From an uncultured Eubacteriales bacterium (GTDB taxonomy: Bacteria; Bacillota; Clostridia; Oscillospirales; Oscillospiraceae): DNA of 64,000 bases. The notes under the pieces are model-generated. The model did no database searches. It was not told the origin of the DNA and saw only the letters and a program-made list of their open reading frames with translations. The stretch spans positions 7,113 through 71,112 of the forward strand of contig UQVA01000009.1 of assembly GCA_900544405.1 (NCBI GenBank), given 5' to 3'. The translations under genes were made by a program, and so were the position numbers. Positions 1 to 9,271 of this stretch are shown in pieces; within the stretch, counting starts at the first letter, position 1; every line of letters starts with the position of its first letter.

Positions 1-2305
1 CCCGGGTGCATTTTGCTCCCCGATCCTCCAGCAACTCCGCCTCGATCTCATAACTCAGGTCCCCGTCCTCGGCAATGAGCAGCCGAAGGCCGTCGCACCG
101 GCCGTTGTCCGCCTCCGCCGGAGTCTCCTCCGCCGGGGCCTTGTCCAGATACTCCATTTCCAGGGTCACACGGAACACGCTGCCCCGGCCCGGATGGGAA
201 TCCACGGAAATGTCGCCGTTCATCATATCCACGATTCTCTTGACGATGGCCAGCCCCAGACCGCTGCCCCGAATCTTATTCACCCGGGTATCCACCGCCC
301 GAGAAAATTCCTGATACATATTCTTCATAAACTCCGACGTCATACCGATGCCCGTATCCCGGACGATGCCCACAAACCGGACCCGGTCCGGCTTTTCGGC
401 GGGTTCTTCAAAGAATTCCAGCGCCACTGCTCCCCCCTCCGGCGTGTACTTCACGGCATTGGAGATTAGATTGGTGAACACTTGGCTGAGCCGCAGGCTG
501 TCGCTGCACACCCAGTTCCGTACCAGATCATGGACCTTGCATTCCCATTTGATGCCCCGTTCCGGGGCGGTAGACTGCAGCGTCTCCCGGAGGTCGGTGA
601 TCAGCTCGTTGAGATCCATAGGCATAGCGCGGATCTTGAATTCTCCGCTTTCGATCTGGCCGATGTCCAGTACGTCGTTCACCAGCTGCTGCAGATTCCG
701 GCCCGTCGTCTGAATCTTTTCCAGGGAGTCCCGGACCCGATCCGGATCTCCGAGATGGTTCTGCGCAATGCTCACCAGGCCCATGATGACGTTCATAGGG
801 GTGCGGATATCATGGCTCATCCGGGACAGAAATGCAGATTTTGCCGCATTGGCCTGGTTGGCCTCCTCCGCTGCCACGATCCAGAATTGCTCCCGGCGCT
901 TTTCGTCGGAGATCAACTGGGTCACATAGAGCACCTTGGTAACGGTTCCGTCCTTGTCCCGGTTTTTCGCAATGAACCGGGCCAGGTGCCAGTTTCCGTC
1001 GGTGGCCGGATATTCGATGGCGATGGTCTCCTCATGGGTCATCCGCTCCGGCAAGGTCTTCAGATCGAAGAATTTCTTCACCCGGTCATGGTATTCCGGC
1101 ACCACGAAGGTATTGCACAACGTATTCATCTGGCTGGACGCCTTTCCGGCCATACCGGTGAGCCGGTGGATGGACTGCTCGGAGGAGATTTCCTCGTAAA
1201 AATCCCGCTTCAGGTCGATCCGATAAATTGCCACGTAGATTTTACTGATGGCGGAGATGATCTCATTGTTCAGCGTAGCCTCCATCAACGCCTTTTCTAA
1301 CTCTTCCTGGTGCTTCCGGTTCTCTCGGACGATATCGTCAATATGGTGGAAGCCAATGAGGGCCTTGCACTCTCCGTAAGCCGTATCCAGCCGGGTCACC
1401 TGAACCTCGAAAAATTCCCGACCGTTCTTGTTGGGACGACCGCGATAGCGAATCAGAATCCGTCGCTGTTTTTTCAGCGTCTGTCGCAGCTTCTCCGGCA
1501 GCAGCTCCCGCAGGAGTCGCTCCCGATCCTCCGGCACCACATAGTCCGCACAATACTCCTGCAGGAAGGCCGTGTAAGGCAGGTCCTCCCCCCGGTTCCG
1601 GATCTGGATCTCATAAATATTAGAATTCCGGGACATTTTTACCACGCTCGCCCGGTCATTCAGCAAGTCCGCCCGGTACACGGCGGTATAGTCCTCGCAG
1701 AGAACATTCAGGATCTGCTGCTCCCGGCGCAGGTCCTCCACGCTTCTTTTCAAAGCCGTGACCATACGGGTATTTTCCAGACTGGAACCAAAATGGCTGC
1801 CCACCAGCTGCAGAAGCTCCACCAGAGATTTCGTGTCCTCTATCCCGGGATTGTCCAGTCCCAGGAAGCCGCCGAGGGAGCCTTTGTAAAAGATCGGTGA
1901 GGCAATCTCCCGCCGGATGTTCTGTGGCTTCATAAGGGCATACTCGGAGGGGCTGGTCTCCCGCACGTCCTCCAAATCACGAATCACAATGCTGGACCCG
2001 GAGCGGAAGGTCTCCATCCACACCGGAATTTCCTCCGGGGCGATATCCTGCAGATTCCCCTGCTGGGTGGAAACGCCGCTCCTGCACCATTCAAAGCTGT
2101 TGCGGAAGGCTCGTCCACCCTCCGTCAGGTTAAAGAGGAAGGCCCGGTCCGCCAGGGCATAATGGCCCAGAGTCTCCAGAATGGCCTGCACCGCCAGAGC
2201 CATTTCCTGGCTGTCTCCGGCCCGGTCCAGTCGGATCAGCTGCCGCAGTACGTTTTCTGTATAAGTCTGGCGCCCGCTCTTGCCGGCGTCCGTTGTCGTT
2301 GTCAT
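1..2305 (-). CDS. Hybrid sensor histidine kinase (3' part cut by window edge)
   Basis: A hybrid histidine kinase that would autophosphorylate and pass phosphate to its own receiver domain. I read 768 codons from ATG at 2305 (MTTTTDAGKS) with no stop before the edge. A GAF-like domain lies at about residues 20-165, followed by two PAS-like domains (about 175-300 and 325-450). The HisKA helix carries RMSHDIRTPMN, with the phospho-acceptor His near 497. The ATPase domain (about 570-725) has SNAVKYTPEGG, DTGIGM and GSGLGLAI. A receiver begins near 745 (LLIAEDGDLSYEI) and is cut off. No signal peptide or membrane segment is visible, so it is probably cytoplasmic. It is monocistronic as far as seen. 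Its ligand is unknown, and no partner regulator lies nearby. Confidence 0.9.
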   Translation of the reverse strand, partial: MTTTTDAGKSGRQTYTENVLRQLIRLDRAGDSQEMALAVQAILETLGHYALADRAFLFNLTEGGRAFRNSFEWCRSGVSTQQGNLQDIAPEEIPVWMETFRSGSSIVIRDLEDVRETSPSEYALMKPQNIRREIASPIFYKGSLGGFLGLDNPGIEDTKSLVELLQLVGSHFGSSLENTRMVTALKRSVEDLRREQQILNVLCEDYTAVYRADLLNDRASVVKMSRNSNIYEIQIRNRGEDLPYTAFLQEYCADYVVPEDRERLLRELLPEKLRQTLKKQRRILIRYRGRPNKNGREFFEVQVTRLDTAYGECKALIGFHHIDDIVRENRKHQEELEKALMEATLNNEIISAISKIYVAIYRIDLKRDFYEEISSEQSIHRLTGMAGKASSQMNTLCNTFVVPEYHDRVKKFFDLKTLPERMTHEETIAIEYPATDGNWHLARFIAKNRDKDGTVTKVLYVTQLISDEKRREQFWIVAAEEANQANAAKSAFLSRMSHDIRTPMNVIMGLVSIAQNHLGDPDRVRDSLEKIQTTGRNLQQLVNDVLDIGQIESGEFKIRAMPMDLNELITDLRETLQSTAPERGIKWECKVHDLVRNWVCSDSLRLSQVFTNLISNAVKYTPEGGAVALEFFEEPAEKPDRVRFVGIVRDTGIGMTSEFMKNMYQEFSRAVDTRVNKIRGSGLGLAIVKRIVDMMNGDISVDSHPGRGSVFRVTLEMEYLDKAPAEETPAEADNGRCDGLRLLIAEDGDLSYEIEAELLEDRGAKCTR

Positions 2306-2369
2306 GATTGTCTCAGCACCTTTTCTCAGGTGGGGGCATCCCCCACAAATCAGTACATTTTACGCACCT

Positions 2370-2398
2370 ATTATACGTCAAGCACTCCCGGGTTTCAA
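2370..2398 (-). promoter_or_regulatory. Sigma-A promoter of the hybrid kinase
   Basis: On the minus strand a -35 TTGAAA (2398-2393) is followed after 17 bp by TATAAT (2375-2370). A 7-bp hairpin GTGGGGG/CCCCCAC at 2331-2347 falls in the leader before the kinase start at 2305. Confidence 0.7.
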
Positions 2399-2401
2399 CA
2401 T

Positions 2402-2435
2402 AAAAAACCGGGAATGGATCATTTTCCATTCCCGG
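2402..2435 (-). terminator. Rho-independent terminator after the MATE gene
   Basis: An 11-bp stem (CCGGGAATGGA / TCCATTCCCGG, 2408-2418 with 2425-2435) is followed on the minus strand by a T run, just downstream of the MATE stop at 2444. Confidence 0.85.
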
Positions 2436-2443
2436 TCTGCAAA

Positions 2444-3829
2444 CTATGCACCTACCAGATTCCGTATCCACACACCCTTGTGGATAAGATACTTGCCTAC
2501 GGCGCACTTCAAAAGGTCCATGGCCTGGCAAATGGCATACAGGGGCAGGATGGTCATGCCTGTGAACCGGCTCAGCACAAAGGCCAGCGGCACGCAGCAG
2601 CCCCAGACAAAGCAACTGTCGAATAGGAACGTAACCATGGTCTGCCCGCCGGACCGGAGGGTAAAATAGGCTGCGTTGGTGTAGGAGTTAAAGGGCAGCA
2701 TCACAGCAGCGATGAGGATGAGCTTCGCCGCCAGAGCGCGGACCTCGTCGGTGGTGTTATAAATCTGGGGGAACAGGCCGGAGCAGGCTGCCATCAGCCC
2801 GCCGAACACCAGGCCGGAAGTCACCGCAATGGCGGTCATTTTCCGGTTTTCGTCCCGGACGGTCATCTCGTCCTCCCCTGCCCCAAGAAGCTGGCCCATG
2901 AGAATGCCCACGGCGTTGCCCATGGACAGGTAGACCACGCTGCCCAGATTATAAAGGGTGCTGGATATGTTCATGGCCGGGACCACGCTGAGGCCGCAGG
3001 TGGAATAGCACTGGTTCAGGATTGCCATGCCGCAGGACCATAAGAATTCGTTGACCAGCAGGGGCATTCCCTTGATGGCGATGTTTTTCAGCAGCCGGGC
3101 GGGAATTTTCATGGACCGGTAAGCCCCCCGGACGAAGGGGTTCCGTTCCCCGTGGGCATGGGTCCAACCGGCCACGATCGCCAGCTCCACATAGCGGGAA
3201 ATGACCGTGGCCAGGGCAGCGCCCTCCACGCCCATTTTCGGAGCGCCGAAGTGGCCGAAGATCAGCACATAGTTCAGCCCCAGATTTACCAGCACCGCCG
3301 CAATGCCGCCCAGCATGGGCACCATGGTCTCGCCGGTCTCCCGGAGGGTGCTGGAATAGGCGTTGCACAGGGCGAAGGGAATAAGCCCTAAGAGCATCAT
3401 CTGCAGGTAGGAAAGGCCGTAGGCCATGGCCCCGGCGGCCTCCTGAGGGTCGCCCTCGCCGGTCAGGTACAGGCCGATGAGCCCCTGCCCGCCGAAATAA
3501 AAGATGCCAATGCCTACCAGCGCCAGGGCAATGCAGGAGAGAATTTTGAAGCGGAAGGTGTTCCGCACGCCCTCCTGATCCCCAGAGCCGTGGTACTGGG
3601 CGGTAAAAATGCCCGCACCGGAGGAACAGCCGAAGATACAGAGATTGAACACGAACAGCAGCCCATTGACAATGGACACGCCGCTCATGGGCACCGTCCC
3701 CACCTGGCCGACCATAATGTTGTCCAGCAGGGAAACGAAGTTGGTAATGCCGTTTTGAATGATGATAGGGATGGCCACGCCGAATACCCGGCGGTAAAAC
3801 GCCTTGTCCCCAATGTAACGCTTGAACAT
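2444..3829 (-). CDS. MATE-family multidrug/Na+ antiporter
   Basis: An integral-membrane exporter of the MATE/DinF-like family, which extrudes organic cations or drugs using a cation gradient. The 461-residue product has about 12 hydrophobic segments and the family's internal duplication. It begins MFKRYIGDKAFYRRVFG and contains the typical early segment NFVSLLDNIMVGQ. I chose ATG 3829 because AAAGAGGT precedes it. A longer frame to 3955 exists, but it runs through the intergenic repeat at 3888-3940 and is not credible. The nagA end at 4024 lies 194 bp upstream, separated by that repeat, so the gene is probably transcribed separately or only by read-through. The substrate cannot be inferred. 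Confidence 0.9.
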   Translation of the reverse strand: MFKRYIGDKAFYRRVFGVAIPIIIQNGITNFVSLLDNIMVGQVGTVPMSGVSIVNGLLFVFNLCIFGCSSGAGIFTAQYHGSGDQEGVRNTFRFKILSCIALALVGIGIFYFGGQGLIGLYLTGEGDPQEAAGAMAYGLSYLQMMLLGLIPFALCNAYSSTLRETGETMVPMLGGIAAVLVNLGLNYVLIFGHFGAPKMGVEGAALATVISRYVELAIVAGWTHAHGERNPFVRGAYRSMKIPARLLKNIAIKGMPLLVNEFLWSCGMAILNQCYSTCGLSVVPAMNISSTLYNLGSVVYLSMGNAVGILMGQLLGAGEDEMTVRDENRKMTAIAVTSGLVFGGLMAACSGLFPQIYNTTDEVRALAAKLILIAAVMLPFNSYTNAAYFTLRSGGQTMVTFLFDSCFVWGCCVPLAFVLSRFTGMTILPLYAICQAMDLLKCAVGKYLIHKGVWIRNLVGA

Positions 3830-3887
3830 AACGACCTCTTTTTGTGGATTTTTCTTCTTTCTGCGCGCCCTTCCGGCAGTGCAAAAA

Positions 3888-3940
3888 GCCTTCCCCTGGG
3901 GGAAGGTGGCCCCGAAGGGGCCGGATGAGGGGCGGTAGGG
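3888..3940. repeat. Composite palindromic intergenic repeat, copy 1
   Basis: It consists of a hairpin (CCTTCCCC / GGGGAAGG), a second hairpin (GGCCCC GAA GGGGCC) and then a GGATGAGGGG tail. The same architecture recurs in gaps at 9215, 13725, 31779, 36651, 41007, 49236, 49390 and 56119. Confidence 0.8.
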
Positions 3941-4023
3941 ACTGAGACGGGACACAACCTCTTGGCCCCCGCCGAGAGGGGGCCAAGGTCTCGCCGTTAC
4001 TGTCTTCCGTCCCGCTTTGCTTT

Positions 4024-5154
4024 TTACAGTTCCTTCCCCTTCAGGAACACCCGGCGGGTCTTATAGTCCGGGGAGCAAATGAGGAAATCCGCTCTCCGGC
4101 CCACCCGAATGGAACCCACCTCTTTCTCCGCACCGATGGCGCAGGCGGGGTTATAGGTGGCCGCCCGGACGGCGTCCTCCTCCCGGACCCCGAAGGTGAT
4201 GGCCCGGGTCATGCAGTCATAGAGGTTCGTGGCCGAGCAGGCAATGGTCCCGTCGGCCAGACGGCCGATGCCGCCCTTCAGCCAGGCGTCCTGTCCGCCC
4301 AGCAGAAAATGGTCCCCCTCCTGCAAGCCGCAGCACCGGCCTGCGTCAGAGATCAAAACCATCCGCTCCCCGCCGAACATGGAGAAGGCCAGCCGCACGG
4401 AGGCAGGATGCACATGAAGCCCGTCGCAGATGATTTCCGCCCGGACGTTAGGATTCTCCACCGCCGCCGGGATCACGCCGGGATTCCGGTGATGGATACC
4501 GGGCATAGCATTGTACAGGTGGGTCAGGTGTGTGGCCCCCGCATCATAGGCCGCACGGGCATGGTCATAGTCGGAATCCGTGTGGGCCACGGACACGGTG
4601 CAGAGTTCCTTTGCCTTCTTCACGAATTCCACGCTTCCCGGCAGCTCCGGGGCAACGTCCACGATTTTTACCAGCCCGCCGCAGCCCTCATAGAGCGCCT
4701 TGAAGCCCTCAAAATCCGGCTCTTTCAGGTATTCGGCGTTCTGAGCGCCTCGCTTTTTATAGGAAAAATAGGGTCCCTCCATCTGGATGCCCCGCAGCAC
4801 GGCGCAGCCTTCCGGATCCTCGTCCACCAGCTTTCGGGCAGTGGCGAACGCCTTTTCCAGCACATCATAGGGCAGGGTCATGGAAGCCGGGGCGAAAGAC
4901 GTGACGCCCACGCCGGCCAGATATTTTGCCATCCGTTTCAGGCCCTCGTAATCGCCGTCGGAGAAGTCCGCATTGGAATTGCCGTGATGATGCACGTCGA
5001 TAAGGCCGGGAATCACCGTAGCCCCGTGGAGGTCAATGGCGTCCTCCGGCACATCCTGCGCCAAAACCTGAGTAAAAATTCCGTTTTCTACCTGAAATGC
5101 CCCCAGATGAAAGTGAAAATCCGAGGTAAAGATCCGTGCGTTCTGAAAAAACAT
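4024..5154 (-). CDS. nagA: N-acetylglucosamine-6-phosphate deacetylase
   Basis: Deacetylates GlcNAc-6-phosphate to glucosamine-6-phosphate and acetate, the committing step of amino-sugar catabolism, in the cytoplasm. The 376-residue product is a normal-length amidohydrolase barrel. Visible motifs are PGLIDVHHHGN (metal site, about residue 49), QMEGPY (about 129), AHTDSDYD (about 195), LYNAMPG (about 216) and the catalytic-Asp motif LISDAG (about 273). ATG 5154 has AAAGGAGCG upstream. It is the third gene of a minus-strand run after a NahK-like kinase and a ROK-like protein, which fits N-acetylhexosamine use. The 82-bp gap upstream holds a strong inverted repeat (5202-5233) without a minus-strand T run, so it may be a processing hairpin. 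Confidence 0.92.
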   Translation of the reverse strand: MFFQNARIFTSDFHFHLGAFQVENGIFTQVLAQDVPEDAIDLHGATVIPGLIDVHHHGNSNADFSDGDYEGLKRMAKYLAGVGVTSFAPASMTLPYDVLEKAFATARKLVDEDPEGCAVLRGIQMEGPYFSYKKRGAQNAEYLKEPDFEGFKALYEGCGGLVKIVDVAPELPGSVEFVKKAKELCTVSVAHTDSDYDHARAAYDAGATHLTHLYNAMPGIHHRNPGVIPAAVENPNVRAEIICDGLHVHPASVRLAFSMFGGERMVLISDAGRCCGLQEGDHFLLGGQDAWLKGGIGRLADGTIACSATNLYDCMTRAITFGVREEDAVRAATYNPACAIGAEKEVGSIRVGRRADFLICSPDYKTRRVFLKGKEL

Positions 5155-5236
5155 GGTATACGCTCCTTTTCGGGTAAATTTTCATAAATGCCGCAACGGA
5201 GGCAGCGTTTTTCTGGCTGCCTCCGTTCTTTTCTTC

Positions 5237-6619
5237 TTACTTCCGCAGCTCCGGCAGGCTGGCCGCCGCCACGGACTGGCCCACCCGGCGGGTCTTTTCG
5301 TCGGGCAGCATCACCCGGATGGCCTTGGCCAATGCGGGATATTCGTCGTCCAGGACCTGCTGGCAGTTGGCCAGAATGGCCTCGCCGCCCTTTCCGGACA
5401 TGACCCTGCCCAGGACCATGAGATAATGAATGTCGTAGAAATGGGAATACTCCACTACGGTATAGCCCAGATATTTGCCGATGTCCGCGAAGACCTTCTG
5501 GGCTCTGGGGTCGTCCTGCTCCATGAGACCCTGGACCACCTTCAGCTTCTCCGCCGGGGTCAGGTTCTCGTCCAGCTCGATGCCCGCACGGGGGGCCAGC
5601 TTGATGACCGCATCCTGAGAGAAATACTTGCAGCCCACGCCCTTATCCGTGGACCACTCGTCAGCCATGGCCTCCTCGTTCAGGTCCACCGGCGCAAAGG
5701 CCAGCTCGCTGATCCAGCCCAGCACGTTCTTGTCCGCATCCACATAGCCTACGGCCTCGCTGGTACCCATGGCGATGCCCATGATGGAGCCCACATCCAT
5801 GCTCATAGCACCGGCCAAAGCGGTCACGTCGCCGTCATTGGCAACCACTACCGGCACATCGCCGATGGCAGCGCCCGCCCGGTCATAAATGGTCTCCACC
5901 TCATCCCAGCGGCTTCTGGGAACCTTGATAAAGAGGCTGGCGATCATGGGGGCGTTGCCGATAAATGTGCCTGCGGAGGAAACGCCGATGGCGTCCACTC
6001 TGGGCATCTTGGAAGCGGCAGTGCGGAAGGCTTCCACGATTTCGTTATAGTGATAAGTGGGGTCGGCCTGAGTCTTGGGATGCCAGACCACTTCCTCGGA
6101 GTACACGCACTTGCCATCGATGACGGCACTGACCTTCCGGTCGGAGCCGCCTGCGTCAAAGCCGATGCGGCAGCCGTCCATGTGTCCGCCGATGGGTACG
6201 GGAGCCTCGTTGGGCTCCGGACACTTGTCCAGGGGCAGGGCGATCACTTCCAGGTCCCGCTTGTAGAGCTTGTGGAAGAAGTCGAAATCGAAGGCTCTGG
6301 CGCCGTCCACGGCGTAATCCTTCGCCAGCCGGGCGGCAATGGGGTCGTTTCCGCAGATATACACCCGGAAGCCGCCGATGCTCCACAGCAGGAACTTCAC
6401 ATAGCGCTCCACATAGCGGTAATCCGCCTCCGCCATGTCCGGCGTGCCATGGATGCAGGTCCGGCGCACGCTCACGTGGCCCTTGTCCCGCTCCACGGCG
6501 ATGGCCAGGGGCTTTTCTGCGCCCTTCCTGTAGGCATCCGCCCACACGCCGAAGGGAATGAATCCGGGGTCTAATTCGGGGATGTGCTTCATGTCATAGG
6601 TCACGCCAAGATAGTGCAT
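5237..6619 (-). CDS. ROK-like sugar kinase/regulator-type protein with N-terminal extension
   Basis: The 460-residue cytoplasmic protein has about 150 residues of unrecognised N-terminal sequence followed by an actin-like ATPase fold of the ROK/BadF type. The fold shows a phosphate-1 motif GFDAGGSDRK (about residue 152), VVVANDGDVTALAGA (about 265) and GIAMGTSEAVGY (about 287). The zinc motif that marks classical ROK kinases and repressors (CxCGxxGCxE) is absent, and there is no helix-turn-helix, so a repressor role is unlikely. It lies 21 bp after the NahK-like kinase and upstream of nagA, which suggests phosphorylation or sensing of an N-acetylhexosamine. The exact substrate is inference. 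Confidence 0.75.
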   Translation of the reverse strand: MHYLGVTYDMKHIPELDPGFIPFGVWADAYRKGAEKPLAIAVERDKGHVSVRRTCIHGTPDMAEADYRYVERYVKFLLWSIGGFRVYICGNDPIAARLAKDYAVDGARAFDFDFFHKLYKRDLEVIALPLDKCPEPNEAPVPIGGHMDGCRIGFDAGGSDRKVSAVIDGKCVYSEEVVWHPKTQADPTYHYNEIVEAFRTAASKMPRVDAIGVSSAGTFIGNAPMIASLFIKVPRSRWDEVETIYDRAGAAIGDVPVVVANDGDVTALAGAMSMDVGSIMGIAMGTSEAVGYVDADKNVLGWISELAFAPVDLNEEAMADEWSTDKGVGCKYFSQDAVIKLAPRAGIELDENLTPAEKLKVVQGLMEQDDPRAQKVFADIGKYLGYTVVEYSHFYDIHYLMVLGRVMSGKGGEAILANCQQVLDDEYPALAKAIRVMLPDEKTRRVGQSVAAASLPELRK

Positions 6620-6640
6620 AAAGGTTCCTCCTCGTTTTAT

Positions 6641-7723
6641 TTATCCACGCAGCTCGTGAGCAACGTCCGCCACGATGCGCTGCATATCCTCCCATTTGAT
6701 CTCCATGTCCGCCGCCAGGGCCAGCTGGGTCCGGCAGCGCACCAGGTTGTGATCCCGGTAAGCGGTCTTAAAGTACAGGTCGCCGTCCAGGAAGTCCTTC
6801 AGGAAGCGGATGCCGCATTCCATGGTCATAATGTAAGCGCCCAGGGGCAGCATGGCCACCTCTTTGTCGGTCAGAGAGGTCGCCGTGGACAGGAAGCCAC
6901 GGGCATAGACCTCAAAAAGATGCAGGTCCAGCTTCATGGTGGAGGGATCCTTGGCATCCTCCGCCGCCGTAGCAGCGCCAAACCGGATGGAATCGCCGAA
7001 GTCGTAAACGCTCAGACCGGGCATCACTGTATCCAGATCCAACACGCACAGAGCCTTCCGGGTATTCCGGTCCAGCAGCACGTTGTTCAGCTTCGTATCG
7101 TTATGGGTCACCCGCAGGGGCAGCTCGCCACTCTCCCGCATCCGCTGCAAAGAGCAGGCCTTTTCCTTCCGGTCCAAGGCGAACGCGATCTCCTGGCGGG
7201 CCCGCTTCACCCGATGCTCCAGGTCCTGCCGGATGGATTCCTCCAGCTGGCGGTAACGGTCCACGGTATTGTGGAAGTTGGGGATGGTCTCATACAGGGT
7301 ATCCGCCGGAAAATCCGCCAGAAGATGCTGGAACCGCCCGAAAGCCACGGCACTCTGGTAGAAGTCCTCGTCGGTCTCCGGCTGGTCCACGCAGAAGCCG
7401 CCCACATAGTCGTACATCCGCCAGAATTCTCCGTCGCTGTCCCGATGGCAGAAGCTGCCGTCGTCATTGCGGGTGGGGATGAAGTGAATGGCGGCCCGGG
7501 GGTCCGCTTCCCGCTCCCGGATGAAGCTGGTGACGGCGTTGGCGTTGGCCATCAGCTGCACCGGATTGTGGAACACATATTTATTGATCTTCTGAAGCAC
7601 ATATTCGTGACCGGCGTCGGTCGTGATCTTATAAGTGGAATTGATGTGGCCGTGGCCGAACTCCTCGCAGGCGACAGGAGCGCCATCCATCTGAAATTCA
7701 TAAGCTGCAGGAACGATCTCCAT
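6641..7723 (-). CDS. nahK: N-acetylhexosamine 1-kinase-like phosphotransferase
   Basis: A 360-residue aminoglycoside-phosphotransferase-fold kinase resembling NahK, which phosphorylates GlcNAc or GalNAc at C1 in the lacto-N-biose/galacto-N-biose route. It shows GHGHINSTY (nucleotide loop, about residue 23), the catalytic loop RVTHNDTKLNNVLLD (about 204) and the metal-binding VLDLDTVMPG (about 227). ATG 7723 has a CGAGGTG ribosome site. It is the first gene of an operon with a ROK-like protein and nagA, and has its own promoter (7783-7811). The pairing with nagA supports amino-sugar substrates. However, this phosphotransferase family is broad, and no lacto-N-biose phosphorylase is in the window, so the substrate is inferred. 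Confidence 0.75.
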   Translation of the reverse strand: MEIVPAAYEFQMDGAPVACEEFGHGHINSTYKITTDAGHEYVLQKINKYVFHNPVQLMANANAVTSFIREREADPRAAIHFIPTRNDDGSFCHRDSDGEFWRMYDYVGGFCVDQPETDEDFYQSAVAFGRFQHLLADFPADTLYETIPNFHNTVDRYRQLEESIRQDLEHRVKRARQEIAFALDRKEKACSLQRMRESGELPLRVTHNDTKLNNVLLDRNTRKALCVLDLDTVMPGLSVYDFGDSIRFGAATAAEDAKDPSTMKLDLHLFEVYARGFLSTATSLTDKEVAMLPLGAYIMTMECGIRFLKDFLDGDLYFKTAYRDHNLVRCRTQLALAADMEIKWEDMQRIVADVAHELRG

Positions 7724-7782
7724 AGTAATGCAACACCTCGTTATAGAGTTTTCCCCAAAGGGACCGGGGATTCGGTTTTATG

Positions 7783-7811
7783 AGTGTATCACGAAAAAGG
7801 AAAAAAATCAA
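7783..7811 (-). promoter_or_regulatory. Promoter of the amino-sugar operon
   Basis: Minus-strand TTGATT (7811-7806), a 17-bp T-rich spacer and TACACT (7788-7783), about 60 bp before the NahK-like start. Confidence 0.7.
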
Positions 7812-7852
7812 TCGTTTTTTCTACAAACGCCTTTATCTGCCGCCAGCGCACG

Positions 7853-9001
7853 TCAATAGGGCCGGATATAGCGTTCGTGGCTTTCCTCTGTTGGTCGGGC
7901 GTGGACACCGGACACCAGCCCCAGCATCGCGTAAATGGTCGCCAGAGACGAGCTGCCGTAGCTGATGAAGGGCAGGGTCAGGCCGATCACCGGCGTCACG
8001 CCGATGCACATACCGATGTTGCTGATCAGCTGGAACATCAGCGCCGAAGCCGCTCCAAAGCACACCAGGCGGCGCATATAGTCCGTGCTGCGGACACCAA
8101 CATGAATGCAGCGGATGATGATGAGCAGCAGCATGACCATAACGGCAATGCATCCCACGAAGCCCAACTCCTCGCCGATGGTAGAGAAAATATAGTCTGT
8201 GTGACCGGCCACCAGGTCGTCGGCCTGGGTCCGGTTGCCGTGAAACAGGCCCTGGCCCGTAACGCCGCCGCCGGTGAGAGACCGGAGGGACTGCACCGTA
8301 TGATACCGCTCGTCCAGTCCCTGGGGATCGATGGTCGGGTCAAACAGCACCAGAATCCGATTTTTCTGGTAAGTAGCCATCAGATGATTCCAGGCAAAGG
8401 GGACCACGGCAATCAGGCCACCTGCCGCCAGCAGGAACCACCAGAGGCTCACGCCGCCGGAAAAGGCCATGCCGGCAAAGATAAATACGAAGATCAGTGA
8501 CACACCGGCGTCACCGGACAGGACCATATTCAGCCCCACAAGGAGGCCCAGATGGACCACCATGTGCATCACCGAGGGGATGGAGGAAATGCGGTTCTGA
8601 TGGGAATTCATCACGGAGGCCATGATGAGGATATAGGTCACTTTACAAATTTCCGCAGGCTGGATGTTGAAGGGCACCAGGGGCAGCTTGATCCAGCTCT
8701 TGTTGCCGCCGGTGTTCACGCCGAAGGGGATCAGCAAAGACAGCAGCAGAACGTTAAAGATCACCAGCGCCGTCCGATGCTCCGAAAAGGTATCCACGTC
8801 AATGGAGGACATGACGGCGTAAAATAGCACGCCGATCACAGCACTGAAGCCTTGCAGGATAATATATCGGGTGCTGTTCACGGCATTCGTGGCGCTGGCA
8901 ATGACCAGCAGACCGAACACTGTCGCCGTCAGGCACAACGCCAGCAGCACCATATCTCCCTTCCGGAAAAATCGCTTGAATTCAATCAGAAAATCGCCCA
9001 T
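7853..9001 (-). CDS. rodA: RodA/FtsW-family peptidoglycan glycosyltransferase
   Basis: A SEDS-family integral-membrane enzyme that polymerises lipid II into glycan strands with a partner class B PBP. The 382-residue product has about 10 membrane segments. SEDS signatures include NKSWI, the proline-containing FNIQPAEICKVTYI, GHTDYIFSTIGEELGFVG and the C-terminal GLTLPFISYGSSS. I chose ATG 9001 because GGAAGGAG sits 7 bp before it. An in-frame ATG at 9022 lacks such a site. No mreBCD or PBP2 is adjacent, so RodA versus SpoVE cannot be settled from context. RodA is favoured by the overall motif pattern. Confidence 0.85.
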   Translation of the reverse strand: MGDFLIEFKRFFRKGDMVLLALCLTATVFGLLVIASATNAVNSTRYIILQGFSAVIGVLFYAVMSSIDVDTFSEHRTALVIFNVLLLSLLIPFGVNTGGNKSWIKLPLVPFNIQPAEICKVTYILIMASVMNSHQNRISSIPSVMHMVVHLGLLVGLNMVLSGDAGVSLIFVFIFAGMAFSGGVSLWWFLLAAGGLIAVVPFAWNHLMATYQKNRILVLFDPTIDPQGLDERYHTVQSLRSLTGGGVTGQGLFHGNRTQADDLVAGHTDYIFSTIGEELGFVGCIAVMVMLLLIIIRCIHVGVRSTDYMRRLVCFGAASALMFQLISNIGMCIGVTPVIGLTLPFISYGSSSLATIYAMLGLVSGVHARPTEESHERYIRPY

Positions 9002-9031
9002 GGTTTCGCTCCTTCCGGGCACGTTTGGGTT

Positions 9032-9060
9032 ATTGTATCATTTCCGGAGGAAAAAGTAAA
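9032..9060 (-). promoter_or_regulatory. Putative rodA promoter
   Basis: Minus-strand TTTACT (9060-9055), 17 bp, then TACAAT (9037-9032), directly before the rodA ribosome site. Confidence 0.55.
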
Positions 9061-9214
9061 CCCCCGTGGCGGAATCGCCTTTTCCAGCGGCGTTCGTACT
9101 TCCAGAAAAAGCCGCCCTTTCAGCCACCACCCCCGGCGTGGCGCTGTTGGGGCGGCAAAATCCCTCCGGCGGTGCGCCGGCTCCCCTGTGTAGGGGTGTT
9201 GGTCCTTCAGAGTT

Positions 9215-9271
9215 AAGGCTTCCCTGTGCAGGGGAGCTGTCATGGGCCACAGCCCATGACTGAGGGGGTGT
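9215..9271. repeat. Composite palindromic intergenic repeat, copy 2
   Basis: Hairpin 1 is TTCCCTGTGCAGGGGA, hairpin 2 is TCATGGGCCACAGCCCATGA, followed by CTGAGGGGG. The layout matches copy 1, but the second stem is a different palindrome. Confidence 0.75.

Noticed and set aside
3829..3955. N-terminal extension of the MATE gene
   Set aside because: It runs through the composite repeat, and the AAAGAGGT site supports ATG 3829.
5202..5233. Strong inverted repeat between the ROK-like gene and nagA as a terminator
   Set aside because: There is no T run on the minus strand, and it would cut the operon. It is more likely a processing or stability hairpin.
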